Positions 1-7,089 of a DNA stretch of 44,007 nucleotides are shown piece by piece. The stretch is from positions 1-44,007 of the forward strand of contig JAUQZD010000053.1 of NCBI GenBank assembly GCA_030587405.1, read 5' to 3'. Position 1 is the first letter of the stretch, and the number at the start of each line of letters is the position of its first letter. Source of the stretch: Candidatus Freyrarchaeum guaymasense (GTDB taxonomy: Archaea > Asgardarchaeota > Jordarchaeia > Jordarchaeales > Freyrarchaeaceae). Both the position numbers and the translations under genes were made by a program. The notes beneath the pieces are model-generated. The model worked only from the letters and a program-made list of their open reading frames with translations, did no database searches and was not told where the DNA came from.

Positions 1-2
1 GC

Positions 3-290
3 GAAATGCTCGGCGCTAGGTGGAAGCGCGTAAGCGGTCAAGCGCTTCCGGAGGACGTTGAGAAGGAAAAAGTAGTAGAGGAACTGGGGGCTGAGAACAC
101 GATCGCAGTGGGGAACGGAAGGAACGACGCGCTTATGTTGAAAAAAGCGAAGATCGGAATAGTGGTCATAGGAGAGGAGGGCGCAAGTTCCACCGCGATC
201 ATGAACGCAGACATAGTGGTCACAAGCCCATTACAAGCCATCGAAATGATCCTAGACCCACAAAAAATCGTGGCAACCATGCGGCGCTGA
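3..290 (+). CDS. Soluble P-type ATPase-like HAD protein, 5' partial
   Basis: This is the C-terminal two thirds of a small soluble HAD-superfamily phosphatase resembling the catalytic domain of metal P-type ATPases (COG4087-like). The visible part has the family's C-terminal HAD signature: a conserved EDVEKEKVVEELG helix followed by VGNGRNDALMLKKAKIGI, whose GNGRND supplies the acidic Mg2+-binding residue, then an IGEEGAS loop. The N-terminal nucleophile motif (DxNGT in relatives) lies before the window. The frame is open to the left edge, so the Met at position 6 is probably internal. Phosphatase activity is inferred from the family; the substrate is unknown. Confidence is high for the family and low for the role. 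Confidence 0.75.
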   Translation, partial: EMLGARWKRVSGQALPEDVEKEKVVEELGAENTIAVGNGRNDALMLKKAKIGIVVIGEEGASSTAIMNADIVVTSPLQAIEMILDPQKIVATMRR

Positions 291-308
291 CGTAGGCATA
301 GCCATTCG

Positions 309-539
309 CTATCCCTTCTTCCTAATGTAAATCTTGAAGCTTCCATCCTCCTCCGTTACACCTAGGACTTCGTGTCCCTCACGGGTAACAGCCTTCCTGA
401 TGTTATCCCTAGATGCCGGGAAATCCGTGGTAACCTCTAGTACTTCACCGTCCCTCATCTCCCTAAGTTTATCCCTCGTCAAGATCACGGGCATCGGGCA
501 CGCTTCCCCTCTCACGTCAATCCTGTGATCCGCCTTCAT
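309..539 (-). CDS. tusA: TusA/SirA-family sulfur carrier protein
   Basis: A 76-residue TusA-type sulfur carrier, which hands persulfide sulfur to tRNA thiolation, molybdopterin or sulfur-oxidation pathways. The signature is VRGEACPMPV, with the persulfide-carrying Cys in the CPxP motif about 14 residues from the start, followed by the small alpha/beta fold expected of the family (about 75-80 residues). The start at 539 was chosen over upstream in-frame codons because a strong ribosome site (GGAGGATGGAG) lies just before it and the remaining length fits the family exactly. It follows the DsrE-like gene by 14 bp on the same strand, so the two are probably one transcript. Pairing of TusA with DsrE-like proteins is common in archaeal sulfur metabolism; the exact acceptor is unknown. 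Confidence 0.88.
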   Translation of the reverse strand: MKADHRIDVRGEACPMPVILTRDKLREMRDGEVLEVTTDFPASRDNIRKAVTREGHEVLGVTEEDGSFKIYIRKKG

Positions 540-553
540 ACTCCATCCTCCTC

Positions 554-916
554 TCATATCCAAATCGTCTGGTCGCTTTCCCTTATCCACTCGACGAGTC
601 CCTCCATAGTAGTTATTTCCGCTTCCTCTATGAGCTCCTCCTTCCTCACGCCCCTTGCCTCACAGCAAACCCCACAGACTCTCAGCTTAGCTCCTTCCCT
701 AACCGCCCTCTGCATCCACTCCAAAGCATTGGAGTACATTTTAGGGTTCTGGCCCTTATGCGCCACGAAAATCCCGTCCTCCATCAAGAACACATTGACG
801 TCAAGCCCTTCCACCAGCGCGGTCAGAACAAGCCTTAACGCCGTGTACGACCTTTCATGCGTATAAGGGCCACTTGAAATAACCACAGTGATCCTCTTCA
901 CTTCTCCGTCTCCCAT
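554..916 (-). CDS. DsrE/DsrF-like sulfur transfer protein
   Basis: A 120-residue DsrE-family protein: a beta-strand start (KRITVVISSGPYTHERSYTA), a central LDVNVFLMEDGIFVAHKGQ segment, and a Cys-containing stretch LRVCGVCCEARG that corresponds to the usual active Cys position. Such proteins bind or pass sulfane sulfur and often work with TusA, which is encoded directly downstream here. The start at 916 is preferred to the longer frame starting at 946 because GGGGTGAAGG precedes it at 921-930 and because the TATA box at 957-970 predicts transcription starting near 937, inside the longer frame. Three Cys in CGVCC is richer than in many homologues and could bind a metal or persulfide; that is inference. 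Confidence 0.8.
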   Translation of the reverse strand: MGDGEVKRITVVISSGPYTHERSYTALRLVLTALVEGLDVNVFLMEDGIFVAHKGQNPKMYSNALEWMQRAVREGAKLRVCGVCCEARGVRKEELIEEAEITTMEGLVEWIRESDQTIWI

Positions 917-956
917 GAAGCCTTCACCCCTTCTCAACCCACACATTTCCTTTTCT

Positions 957-970
957 ACTTAAAAATATTA
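957..970 (-). promoter_or_regulatory. Archaeal TATA box for the dsrE-tusA pair
   Basis: On the minus strand this reads TAATATTTTTAAGT. An archaeal start about 26 nt downstream would fall near 937, giving a leader of about 20 nt with the Shine-Dalgarno site in place before the start at 916. It is the only clear box upstream of the pair. Confidence 0.5.
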
Positions 971-1231
971 CGTAAACTGTTAAATATTATTAGATTTATT
1001 AATAAATGAAGTATGTCAGCACCACCAAAGGCTTTTAAGAGGAGGACAACATACTACAACATAGATATAACCAACAATCATATTTCTTATTTAATGAAGA
1101 CGAAAAGAACATGCAATTTTTCCATTTTTTCCATTTTAGACGGGAAAACAAGGGGAACTTACAAAATATTTATTATTCCACCTTTTTTCTAGATTTTATT
1201 TGCCAGTAAACCCTTTGAGTGAGGGTTGCTT
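971..1231. other. AT-rich intergenic region
   Basis: No gene seen. The stretch is AT-rich and contains a short direct repeat of TTTTCCATTTT near 1116-1136 and TATA-like runs (AAAATATTTATT near 1163, GATTTTATT near 1192) that could drive the plus-strand gene beginning at 1232. It separates the divergent sulfur-relay pair from that gene. Confidence 0.4.
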
Positions 1232-2104
1232 GTGGATCAAGTATTCTTGCTGTCGTTTGAGGTTTTTTGTCCTATTTGTAAGGAACGGTACCGCTATAGG
1301 ATTCCAATGGACGACTACGAGTACGAAAGGTTTCAGGGTGATATTAGTGAGAATGGTTTTTCAACGTTCTCCTTTGACCATGGCGATCACGTTTTAGAGG
1401 TGTCTATTAACGCGGACGAACAGGTTGTCGCTGCTAAAGCGTCTCCATGGAGGTTTAAGCGCAGAGACGTTTCCTCTGCTTGGAAAAGGGTTCAGCCATT
1501 CTTCCCCGTTCCAAATGTTAGCGCTAAGGTTCTCTTCCTTAACAGACGGAAAAGGACCTACTGCGACGCGAATTGGGGTGATGAGTCTCAAAGCTTCTTC
1601 CCCTTGGTTGAAAGCGGCAGGTCAGCTAGGTACGTTGTGGATGGAGTCGAGTACTGGGTGTTCGTATCCGGCGAGAACGCCATGATCGTGAAGCGTAGTG
1701 GGGGATGGAGTGAAGACCTGTTCAACCATCTAGCCTCAATGTTTAGCTCCTTAGGGTTGGTGGACGTACCCTCCGATTTCGCTCTTCAAAAAGTGATCTT
1801 ATCCGTTTTGGAGGCCAGCGCGGATGACCCATACTTGGCGTTAGATGCAGCTAGGATCATAGAGGATCTCGGTAAGAGGGTAGAAATAGACTTAGACCTC
1901 ATAACGCTTTCCCCTGTTCCGTTCGGAGGCGACTTGATCGACATTTTAGCATCGGTGGGGCGTGAAGCGCCGGTGGACGCCTTGATTTTTTCAGCCAGCG
2001 GGATAAGAGACATGGTTAAGCTTTTAAAGAGTTACAGGTTACTCAAAAACCTGAACTTGATACGTGTGATGGAAAGGACGGGAAGTAGGTGGCACCCCTC
2101 TTAA
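1232..2104 (+). CDS. Conserved-looking hypothetical protein with N-terminal CxxC
   Basis: A protein of about 290 residues that I do not recognise as a named family. The N-terminus carries one FCPICKERY motif, half of a zinc ribbon, followed by a beta-rich stretch with FDHGDHVLEVSI, a pattern I associate with uncharacterised archaeal proteins. The middle is mixed alpha/beta; the C-terminal 100 residues look helical (LQKVILSVLEASADDPYLAL, then DALIFSASGIRDMVKLLKSY) and end with a basic tail. The GTG at 1232 is preferred over TTG at 1226 because GAGTGAGGG sits at usable spacing only for the former. Its 3' end overlaps the next gene by 16 bp, so translation is probably coupled to the methyltransferase. 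Confidence 0.6.
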   Translation: MDQVFLLSFEVFCPICKERYRYRIPMDDYEYERFQGDISENGFSTFSFDHGDHVLEVSINADEQVVAAKASPWRFKRRDVSSAWKRVQPFFPVPNVSAKVLFLNRRKRTYCDANWGDESQSFFPLVESGRSARYVVDGVEYWVFVSGENAMIVKRSGGWSEDLFNHLASMFSSLGLVDVPSDFALQKVILSVLEASADDPYLALDAARIIEDLGKRVEIDLDLITLSPVPFGGDLIDILASVGREAPVDALIFSASGIRDMVKLLKSYRLLKNLNLIRVMERTGSRWHPS

Positions 2105-3147
2105 ACCCTTTTTTAAGGGCTACTCTCTACTTTAAAACCATTCAGGGATTAGGGAAAGTCTGGGGTAGTAGGAAAATAGCCCATGTAATGTATACTAACT
2201 ATGTTATAACTATACTGGAAAAGCTTGGAGTCGTCTCCTTCTTGGAGGAACCTAGGAGCTACGATGAGATTAAAACGTTCCTAGGGCCTGTTGAGCGGGA
2301 GGACCTGCTTAAAAACCTGCTGGACGTAGCTGTAAGAAGCGGCATAATGGCCCAGCACGATAACGGCTTCAAAGTAAACTATGGAGAGATCGAGAAACTT
2401 AAAGATCTTAAAAAACGCTTTACCCAGTTAAAGGATGTGGATGCCGTCTACCGTGCTGCTGAAAGATACCTTTCCAAAACAGCGCTTGAAATACTGAGGG
2501 GGAAGAGCAAGGATAGGGGTTCACCTGAGGTCGCACTTACATACTACTGGCAGGAAAACAACAGGATTTTCAACCTGGGACGTGAAATACTCCTCCTCTT
2601 AGGAGGTAAGCGCCGCCTTAAAGGAAAGACAATCTTAGATTTAGGGTGCAGGTTTGGAACCGAACCATTCCTAATATTAAAGTTCCTCGACTTCGACTGC
2701 AGCCTCATAGCCGCTGACTTTTATAGCACAATAATCGACGAGTGCAGGAACGCTGAGGTAAACGTGGACGGCACCGTTAAAAGGCTCTTCGACCTAGGTA
2801 ACATATCCTTCCTAACGCTCGACCCAAAGGTGGAAGAGCCGTTCCCGCTGGATGACGGGTCAGTCGACGTCGTCTACGCTTTCCAAATCCTCCAATGGTA
2901 CCCCTCAGCTGAAAAAATAGTTGAGGAATGCGCGAGGGTCCTCAAGGACGGAGGTCTCCTCCTAGTGTCAACACCACTGAAAAAGAAGCCTAAAGTGACA
3001 ACCCAAGACGTCTTTTTCTCCTTGGTAGGGGGGCACGGCGGCTTCACCGTGGAGGAGTTCGATGCACTACTGAAAAGAACCGGATTCACGAGGGTGAGAG
3101 CCTTCTCCTCCGCCTTCATAAGAGCAGAGAAGCGGTCCCGCACTTAA
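2089..3147 (+). CDS. Winged-helix/SAM-dependent methyltransferase (copy 1)
   Basis: A 352-residue class I methyltransferase. Residues about 30-105 look like the winged-helix dimerisation domain of O-methyltransferases (ILEKLGVVSFLEEPRSYDEI), and residues about 175-345 form the Rossmann domain: motif I ILDLGCRFGTEP, acidic strand-2 end AADFYSTIIDEC, post-motif DGSVDVVYAFQILQW and motif III CARVLKDGGLLLVSTP. The middle Gly of the SAM loop is replaced by Arg188 (LGCRFG against LGCGFG), which is unusual. A clear paralogue lies at 32147-33199 with an intact loop. GTG start at 2089, overlapping the previous gene; the cyclo-ligase homologue follows after 18 bp. A folate enzyme next door hints at one-carbon metabolism but does not fix a substrate. 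Confidence 0.82.
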   Translation: MAPLLNPFLRATLYFKTIQGLGKVWGSRKIAHVMYTNYVITILEKLGVVSFLEEPRSYDEIKTFLGPVEREDLLKNLLDVAVRSGIMAQHDNGFKVNYGEIEKLKDLKKRFTQLKDVDAVYRAAERYLSKTALEILRGKSKDRGSPEVALTYYWQENNRIFNLGREILLLLGGKRRLKGKTILDLGCRFGTEPFLILKFLDFDCSLIAADFYSTIIDECRNAEVNVDGTVKRLFDLGNISFLTLDPKVEEPFPLDDGSVDVVYAFQILQWYPSAEKIVEECARVLKDGGLLLVSTPLKKKPKVTTQDVFFSLVGGHGGFTVEEFDALLKRTGFTRVRAFSSAFIRAEKRSRT

Positions 3148-3165
3148 CGCTCGGCTGGTGTACCG

Positions 3166-3762
3166 GTGGAGAGCAAGGAAGCTGTCCGCAAATACGTCTG
3201 GGACATGATGATAGATAAAGGCATAGCCGTATTCCCCCTTCCACCCCATGGGCGAATCCCTAACTTTAAAGGCTCTACTGCCGCCGCCTACAACATAAGA
3301 AAGCTTGAAGAATACCATAGTGCTGAGTGCGTTTTTACGGGTCCAGACGCAGCCCTTAAACCCCTAAGGCGTCTGGTGCTCATGGACGGGAAAAACCTTG
3401 CATACGCGACTCCTCACATGAAGGAGTTTAGGCTTCTCGAGGCTGGAAGCGACCCGAACAAGGTTTCAATAAAGCACCTGTCAATCCTAGGGAAGCCTTT
3501 GAAGAGACGTGTTGACATAGCAGTGGTTGGCAGCGTGGCAGTGGACCATAAAGGAAACAGGATAGGGAAGGGTTCAGGGTACGGGGATAAAGAGGTCACA
3601 TACTTGAAAAGGCTGAACCCTAGGATGCTGGTGGGAACCTTAGTGCATACGTGCCAAGTGTTTAAGGACCTATCTCATCTCGCCGAGCCCCACGATGTAC
3701 CCGTAGACTTCATCCTCACAGAGAGAGGAATTATAAGGGCGAGAAGGAAATCCGGCGTTTAA
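3166..3762 (+). CDS. 5-formyltetrahydrofolate cyclo-ligase family protein
   Basis: A 198-residue member of the MTHFS/5-FCL family, which closes 5-formyl-THF to methenyl-THF using ATP. The diagnostic motif is GNRIGKGSGYGDKE at about residues 129-142, the phosphate/metal-binding loop of the fold, preceded by DIAVVGSVAVD. The N-terminal region carries FPLPPHGRIPNFKGSTAAA, typical of the archaeal subgroup where true folate activity is less certain. GTG start at 3166, 18 bp after the methyltransferase, so probably the third gene of the operon 1232-3762. Archaeal members may act on other pterins; the call is to family, not to a proven substrate. Confidence 0.8.
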   Translation: MESKEAVRKYVWDMMIDKGIAVFPLPPHGRIPNFKGSTAAAYNIRKLEEYHSAECVFTGPDAALKPLRRLVLMDGKNLAYATPHMKEFRLLEAGSDPNKVSIKHLSILGKPLKRRVDIAVVGSVAVDHKGNRIGKGSGYGDKEVTYLKRLNPRMLVGTLVHTCQVFKDLSHLAEPHDVPVDFILTERGIIRARRKSGV

Positions 3763-3804
3763 ATCAATTGGGGACTTACCGCCTACACATGGCCTTTAGG
3801 CAAT

Positions 3805-3815
3805 CTTTATAAAAC
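3805..3815 (+). promoter_or_regulatory. TATA box for CDF transporter
   Basis: CTTTATAAAAC lies about 70 bp before the ATG at 3882, predicting a start near 3836 and a leader of about 45 nt that contains AAGGTGGATG 8-17 nt before the start. It indicates that the transporter is transcribed separately from the preceding operon. Confidence 0.5.
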
Positions 3816-3881
3816 TTAAGGTGTGAAAGATGGTTATGGTGTTCTCCCCTGAAAGTTTCTGGAAGGTGGATGTAAAGTCAA

Positions 3882-5330
3882 ATGGGTTTAAGTAGCTTTT
3901 TGTCCCGGTTAAACCCTGAACGGCTTACCGCACTCTCAGTATTGGCCGTTATATCCTTAACGCTTCTAAAGCTGGGAGTAGGCCTCCTAACCCAGAGCCT
4001 CAGCCTTCTCTCAGGGGCCCTCGACTCCATCTTGGACTTAGTAGCCATGTTCGTGGCGTTCCTAGCGGTTAGAGTCGCAAGGCAGCCAGCTGACGTTGAG
4101 TACCATTACGGTCATGGTAAAGTTGAAAACTTCTCCGCATTCATGGAGGCACTCCTTCTCATAGCCACTTCAAGCTGGATCTTCTACGAGGCATTGCAGC
4201 GCCTCCTATTCAAGAAGGTTGGCGTTGAAGTGAACATTTGGGCTTTCATCGTTATGGGCGTCTCCATAACAGTAAGCTTCCTCTTCTCTCGCCTGCTTTC
4301 TGGGGCGGCAAGGGAGTACAATAGTCAGGTTCTTGAAGCCGGCGCCCTCAACTTCGCTACGGATATATGGTCATCGATGATCGTGGTTGTTGGCTTAGCC
4401 CTTACTAGGGCTGCGTCCGTATGGGGCGTTGACTTCCTGCGCTATGGAGACCCCGCCGCCGCGATGGTGGTTGCAGGGCTGGTGTTCTACGCAAGCTTGA
4501 AGATCAGCAAGAAGGCTGTGGACGTGCTGCTTGACAGGGCTCCGAAGGGGATGGCAGAGCAGCTGGAGAAACTGATCTGCTCAGTTAAGGGAGTAGTTGA
4601 CTGTAAGCGTGTGAGGGTTAGACAGGCTGGAAACAAGTTCTTCGTTGATGCGACGATCCTTTTGGACCCATTGTTGTCGCTTAGAAGGGCGAGCAGGGTG
4701 GCGTCAGAGGTTGAAAAGAAAATACTGAAAGTCCTGCCGGGTGCCGACGTCGTCATAGACACTGATCCTTCAAGGGCTCCAAGGCGCATCGTTGAGCGTA
4801 TTAGGACGCTCGCGTTAGATGAGGGATTCAGCATCCACGGGCTGGTTGTAAGGAAAGTTAACGGGAAGCTCCATGTGGACGTGCATTTGGAGGTTCCATC
4901 GGACATCAGCGTGGGGGAGGCCAGCATGATGGCTGACAGGTTCGAGGAAATGGTGAAACGTGAAATCCCCCGCATTGAAGAAGTAAACATAGACCTGGAC
5001 GCTGCTGAGGGAGGGATTCTAGAGTCCACGGAAAGAGCGGTCGGTGAAGAGCTAGTTGAAAAAGTTAAGGAAGCGGTGGAGTCATTTAAGGAATCCCTCA
5101 AGGGGGAAATAGCCGATTACGAGGTGGAAGTGAAAAACTACGATGGAGAACCAAACATATACCTCACCCTATATCTGGATGACTCAATGCCCCTAAGGGA
5201 CGCCCACGATCTCTCATCAGAGCTAGAAGACCACATAGTCCGCTTCCTGCCAACGGTAGAAGAAATAATAATAGAAATAGAACCATATAAGCAACCCAAA
5301 AGAACGCTGAGACGCCTTGCGAAACAGTAA
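3882..5330 (+). CDS. CDF-family metal cation exporter with three C-terminal domains
   Basis: A 482-residue cation diffusion facilitator; the family's usual length is about 300. Six membrane segments occupy residues about 15-210. The transport site shows D48xxxD52 in TM2 and N157xxxD161 in TM5; zinc exporters normally have His at the position of N157, so Mn2+ or Fe2+ is as likely as zinc. After the membrane part come three successive ferredoxin-like cytoplasmic domains: about 222-295 (ending VVIDTDPS), 303-375 (ending EEVNIDLDA) and 392-470 (ending EEIIIEIEP). Each follows the same pattern: helix, strand with LHVDVHLEV-type sequence, helix, final acidic strand. One domain is normal, so this looks like internal triplication. 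Start ATG 3882 is fixed by an upstream in-frame stop. Confidence 0.9.
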   Translation: MGLSSFLSRLNPERLTALSVLAVISLTLLKLGVGLLTQSLSLLSGALDSILDLVAMFVAFLAVRVARQPADVEYHYGHGKVENFSAFMEALLLIATSSWIFYEALQRLLFKKVGVEVNIWAFIVMGVSITVSFLFSRLLSGAAREYNSQVLEAGALNFATDIWSSMIVVVGLALTRAASVWGVDFLRYGDPAAAMVVAGLVFYASLKISKKAVDVLLDRAPKGMAEQLEKLICSVKGVVDCKRVRVRQAGNKFFVDATILLDPLLSLRRASRVASEVEKKILKVLPGADVVIDTDPSRAPRRIVERIRTLALDEGFSIHGLVVRKVNGKLHVDVHLEVPSDISVGEASMMADRFEEMVKREIPRIEEVNIDLDAAEGGILESTERAVGEELVEKVKEAVESFKESLKGEIADYEVEVKNYDGEPNIYLTLYLDDSMPLRDAHDLSSELEDHIVRFLPTVEEIIIEIEPYKQPKRTLRRLAKQ

Positions 5331-5460
5331 CAATTTTCGTAGACATTGATAAACACCTTGCAACCATAACACATTTTGTTTACATCTCTCTTATACCTTT
5401 TCTCTCCTAAAATGTGTTTGATCCCGTCTGTTCAGGCAGCTTAGCTGCCTATCGTGCCGA

Positions 5461-5585
5461 ATTAGGATGTGGGGCTCTGGGGTTACCCCGAAAGGGGACG
5501 AGCCCTTAAAGGTCTCACCCTCCAAGGTGACGCGTCCCAAAGCGGACACATACCTATAAAAAAGACTACGTCCGCTGAACCCCGC
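5461..5585 (+). pseudogene. tnpB 3'-end relic (guide-RNA end), type C
   Basis: From ATG 5467 the frame reads RMWGSGVTPKGDEPL and continues to a stop at 5557-5559. The RMWGSGVTPK part matches the C-terminal end of the tnpB at 13805-14985, but the rest belongs to a different subgroup. Just past the stop, AGCGGAC (5541-5547) and GTCCGCT (5570-5576) form a perfect inverted repeat followed by GAACCCC, the same tail as the other element ends here. No nuclease domain precedes it. It is therefore the right end of a deleted IS1341-like element. The CDF gene ends 130 bp upstream on the same strand. Confidence 0.6.
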
Positions 5586-5792
5586 TCCTCACAACGCTAA
5601 AAAGCATCATGGCAATGCCACAAGAGAAATCAGCTACCTCTGCACTCCCCCATTAAACCGGGGGACCTTGAAAGTCACCATGCAACGTTAAGTAAAAATC
5701 ATAATAATTTCGACTTTCAACATCATCCCGCCTCATCTTTCCATCAACTGTAGCTGCCTCCGCCCCCCTTCATAGGTCTCAATAAAATTTCA

Positions 5793-5976
5793 TTAACTTA
5801 GGTTGGCATGACCTCTGGAGGTACGGTGAAGGTCTTCCCAGCTACTACCTAGGCATGATATAATCCTACTCTCCCTCATTGGCCAGGATATTCTCTCGTC
5901 TAATATCCTGTATTTTCTCCTGAACTCTGCGGGAAGAACGGTTAGTCCCCCCATCTTTAACAACGTACTCCGTCAT
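5793..5976 (-). pseudogene. Frameshifted AbrB/VapB-like antitoxin relic
   Basis: The minus-strand frame starts MTEYVVKDGG and, after a one-base shift inside a run of six G near 5950, continues GLTVLPAEFRRKYRILDERI, the classic AbrB-type beta-hairpin core (compare ...GRLTIPAEIRRKLGI). The total span fits one indel. No intact toxin frame follows downstream. Called a relic of a VapB-like antitoxin. Confidence is moderate because only about 25 residues carry the signal. Confidence 0.4.
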
Positions 5977-6103
5977 TTAATCACCAAGCAAGAGACAAAC
6001 CTCATGCAAAATAATTAACTTTCAGAATGCACGAGACTCGTAACACTCCTTTTTGTTAAGCGTTTTTCGTGCAGGAAAAAAAGATAGTGGATGGGTTTAA
6101 CTT

Positions 6104-6496
6104 TTAACTTATTGACCCGGCCAATGCCAGGATTCCACCTATCACGGCGGCTGCTGGCCCGAACGGTAGCGACGGCAGCATCGATACTACTCCTACTATC
6201 CCTAGAAGCAGCCCTATTACCCCCCCTAGGATCGTGAGGATCATCGACAGGTCTCTCTCGGAAACCAAGTATCCAATGAGTACTATAACGCCCATCACAA
6301 GCGTCAAGATCCCTATTATGTCAAGCCAAAACGTTATTCCTCCGGTTAGGGAGGGAAATATCTGTCCTGGGGCGGTTGTAAAGGCGAAGTATATGTTCGG
6401 TATGAACGGGGAAACTATCATGAGAAGGGCTCCCAGCAGTGCATACCTCCTCTTTCTAACGGTTCTTCTCCTAGCCGCCCTCCTCTTTCTGGACAA
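6104..6496 (-). CDS. Small multipass membrane protein
   Basis: A 130-residue protein with a very basic N-terminus (KRRAARRRTVRKRR) followed by about four hydrophobic segments (ALLGALLMIVSPFI; ITFWLDIIGILTLVMGVIVL; MILTILGGVIGLLLGIVGVV; AAAVIGGILALAGS). No family recognised. By the positive-inside rule the basic head is cytoplasmic. TTG start at 6496 is supported by GAGGTG about 7 nt upstream. It stands alone, with more than 400 bp of apparently gene-free DNA on each side. Confidence 0.65.
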   Translation of the reverse strand: MSRKRRAARRRTVRKRRYALLGALLMIVSPFIPNIYFAFTTAPGQIFPSLTGGITFWLDIIGILTLVMGVIVLIGYLVSERDLSMILTILGGVIGLLLGIVGVVSMLPSLPFGPAAAVIGGILALAGSIS

Positions 6497-6575
6497 CCTC
6501 CTTCACCTCTCACCAACTAATGCTTCCATTTTCCTCTCCTACTTTCACCCAATTATTACGGGCATGTTTCGTTAA

Positions 6576-7006
6576 AGCCTACCTACTAAGTTTAAACCTT
6601 AAAAGTTTAACTATACTCGCAATCTCATAAAAGTATGAAAGACAACACGAAGTTGATTCCCTTGTCTCCCCCTAGGTGACGCTGTTCCAATCATTTTCAC
6701 ACCATTACGTTGGCTAGTATCATTCGCCTTGAAGATCTCTGCCTCCTTGAACGCTCTGCCTGCGTGCTCGCCTTGCTGAGGAAGCCTTCGAAGAATCAGC
6801 TTCTATATGGCTCCATTTGAATACCGCAGCATCCCCTTGAACTTTCTTGCGTTATCATCAAATTTTAGAGTTAACCCCTCTTCCATAGAATCCATCGGCG
6901 GCCTACGTCTTTCTCCCTCTCACTATAACTCACCTAAGGGGGGGACGTACACGACTTCTTAAACGCCTATCCTAAGGGGCCGTCAAAGGGGGTAATCTCG
7001 AGTTTT
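6576..7006. other. Gene-poor region, possible decayed ORFs
   Basis: No intact gene. On the minus strand a fragment near 6890-6800 reads MEEGLTLKFDDNARKF and, in another frame, a helical stretch near 6760-6700 (AGRAFKEAEIFKAN), which might be remains of a small antitoxin-like gene. The evidence is too thin for a gene call. A TATA-like ATATTTTTTTATG at about 7010-7022 may serve the following nuclease gene. Confidence 0.3.
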
Positions 7007-7089
7007 CTGGATATTTTTTTATGTTCCTCATTCAATCTCGTTCTTGTGAATGCGTGGTGGTGTGCTTTTTGGAGGCGTCCTTCATAAGC

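Noticed and set aside
3763..3881. ORF extension upstream of the CDF start
   Set aside because: An in-frame stop (TAA at 3873-3875) lies just before ATG 3882.
4487..5101. Minus-strand frame of 204 codons
   Set aside because: Antisense shadow of the CDF transporter gene, whose plus-strand frame is certain.
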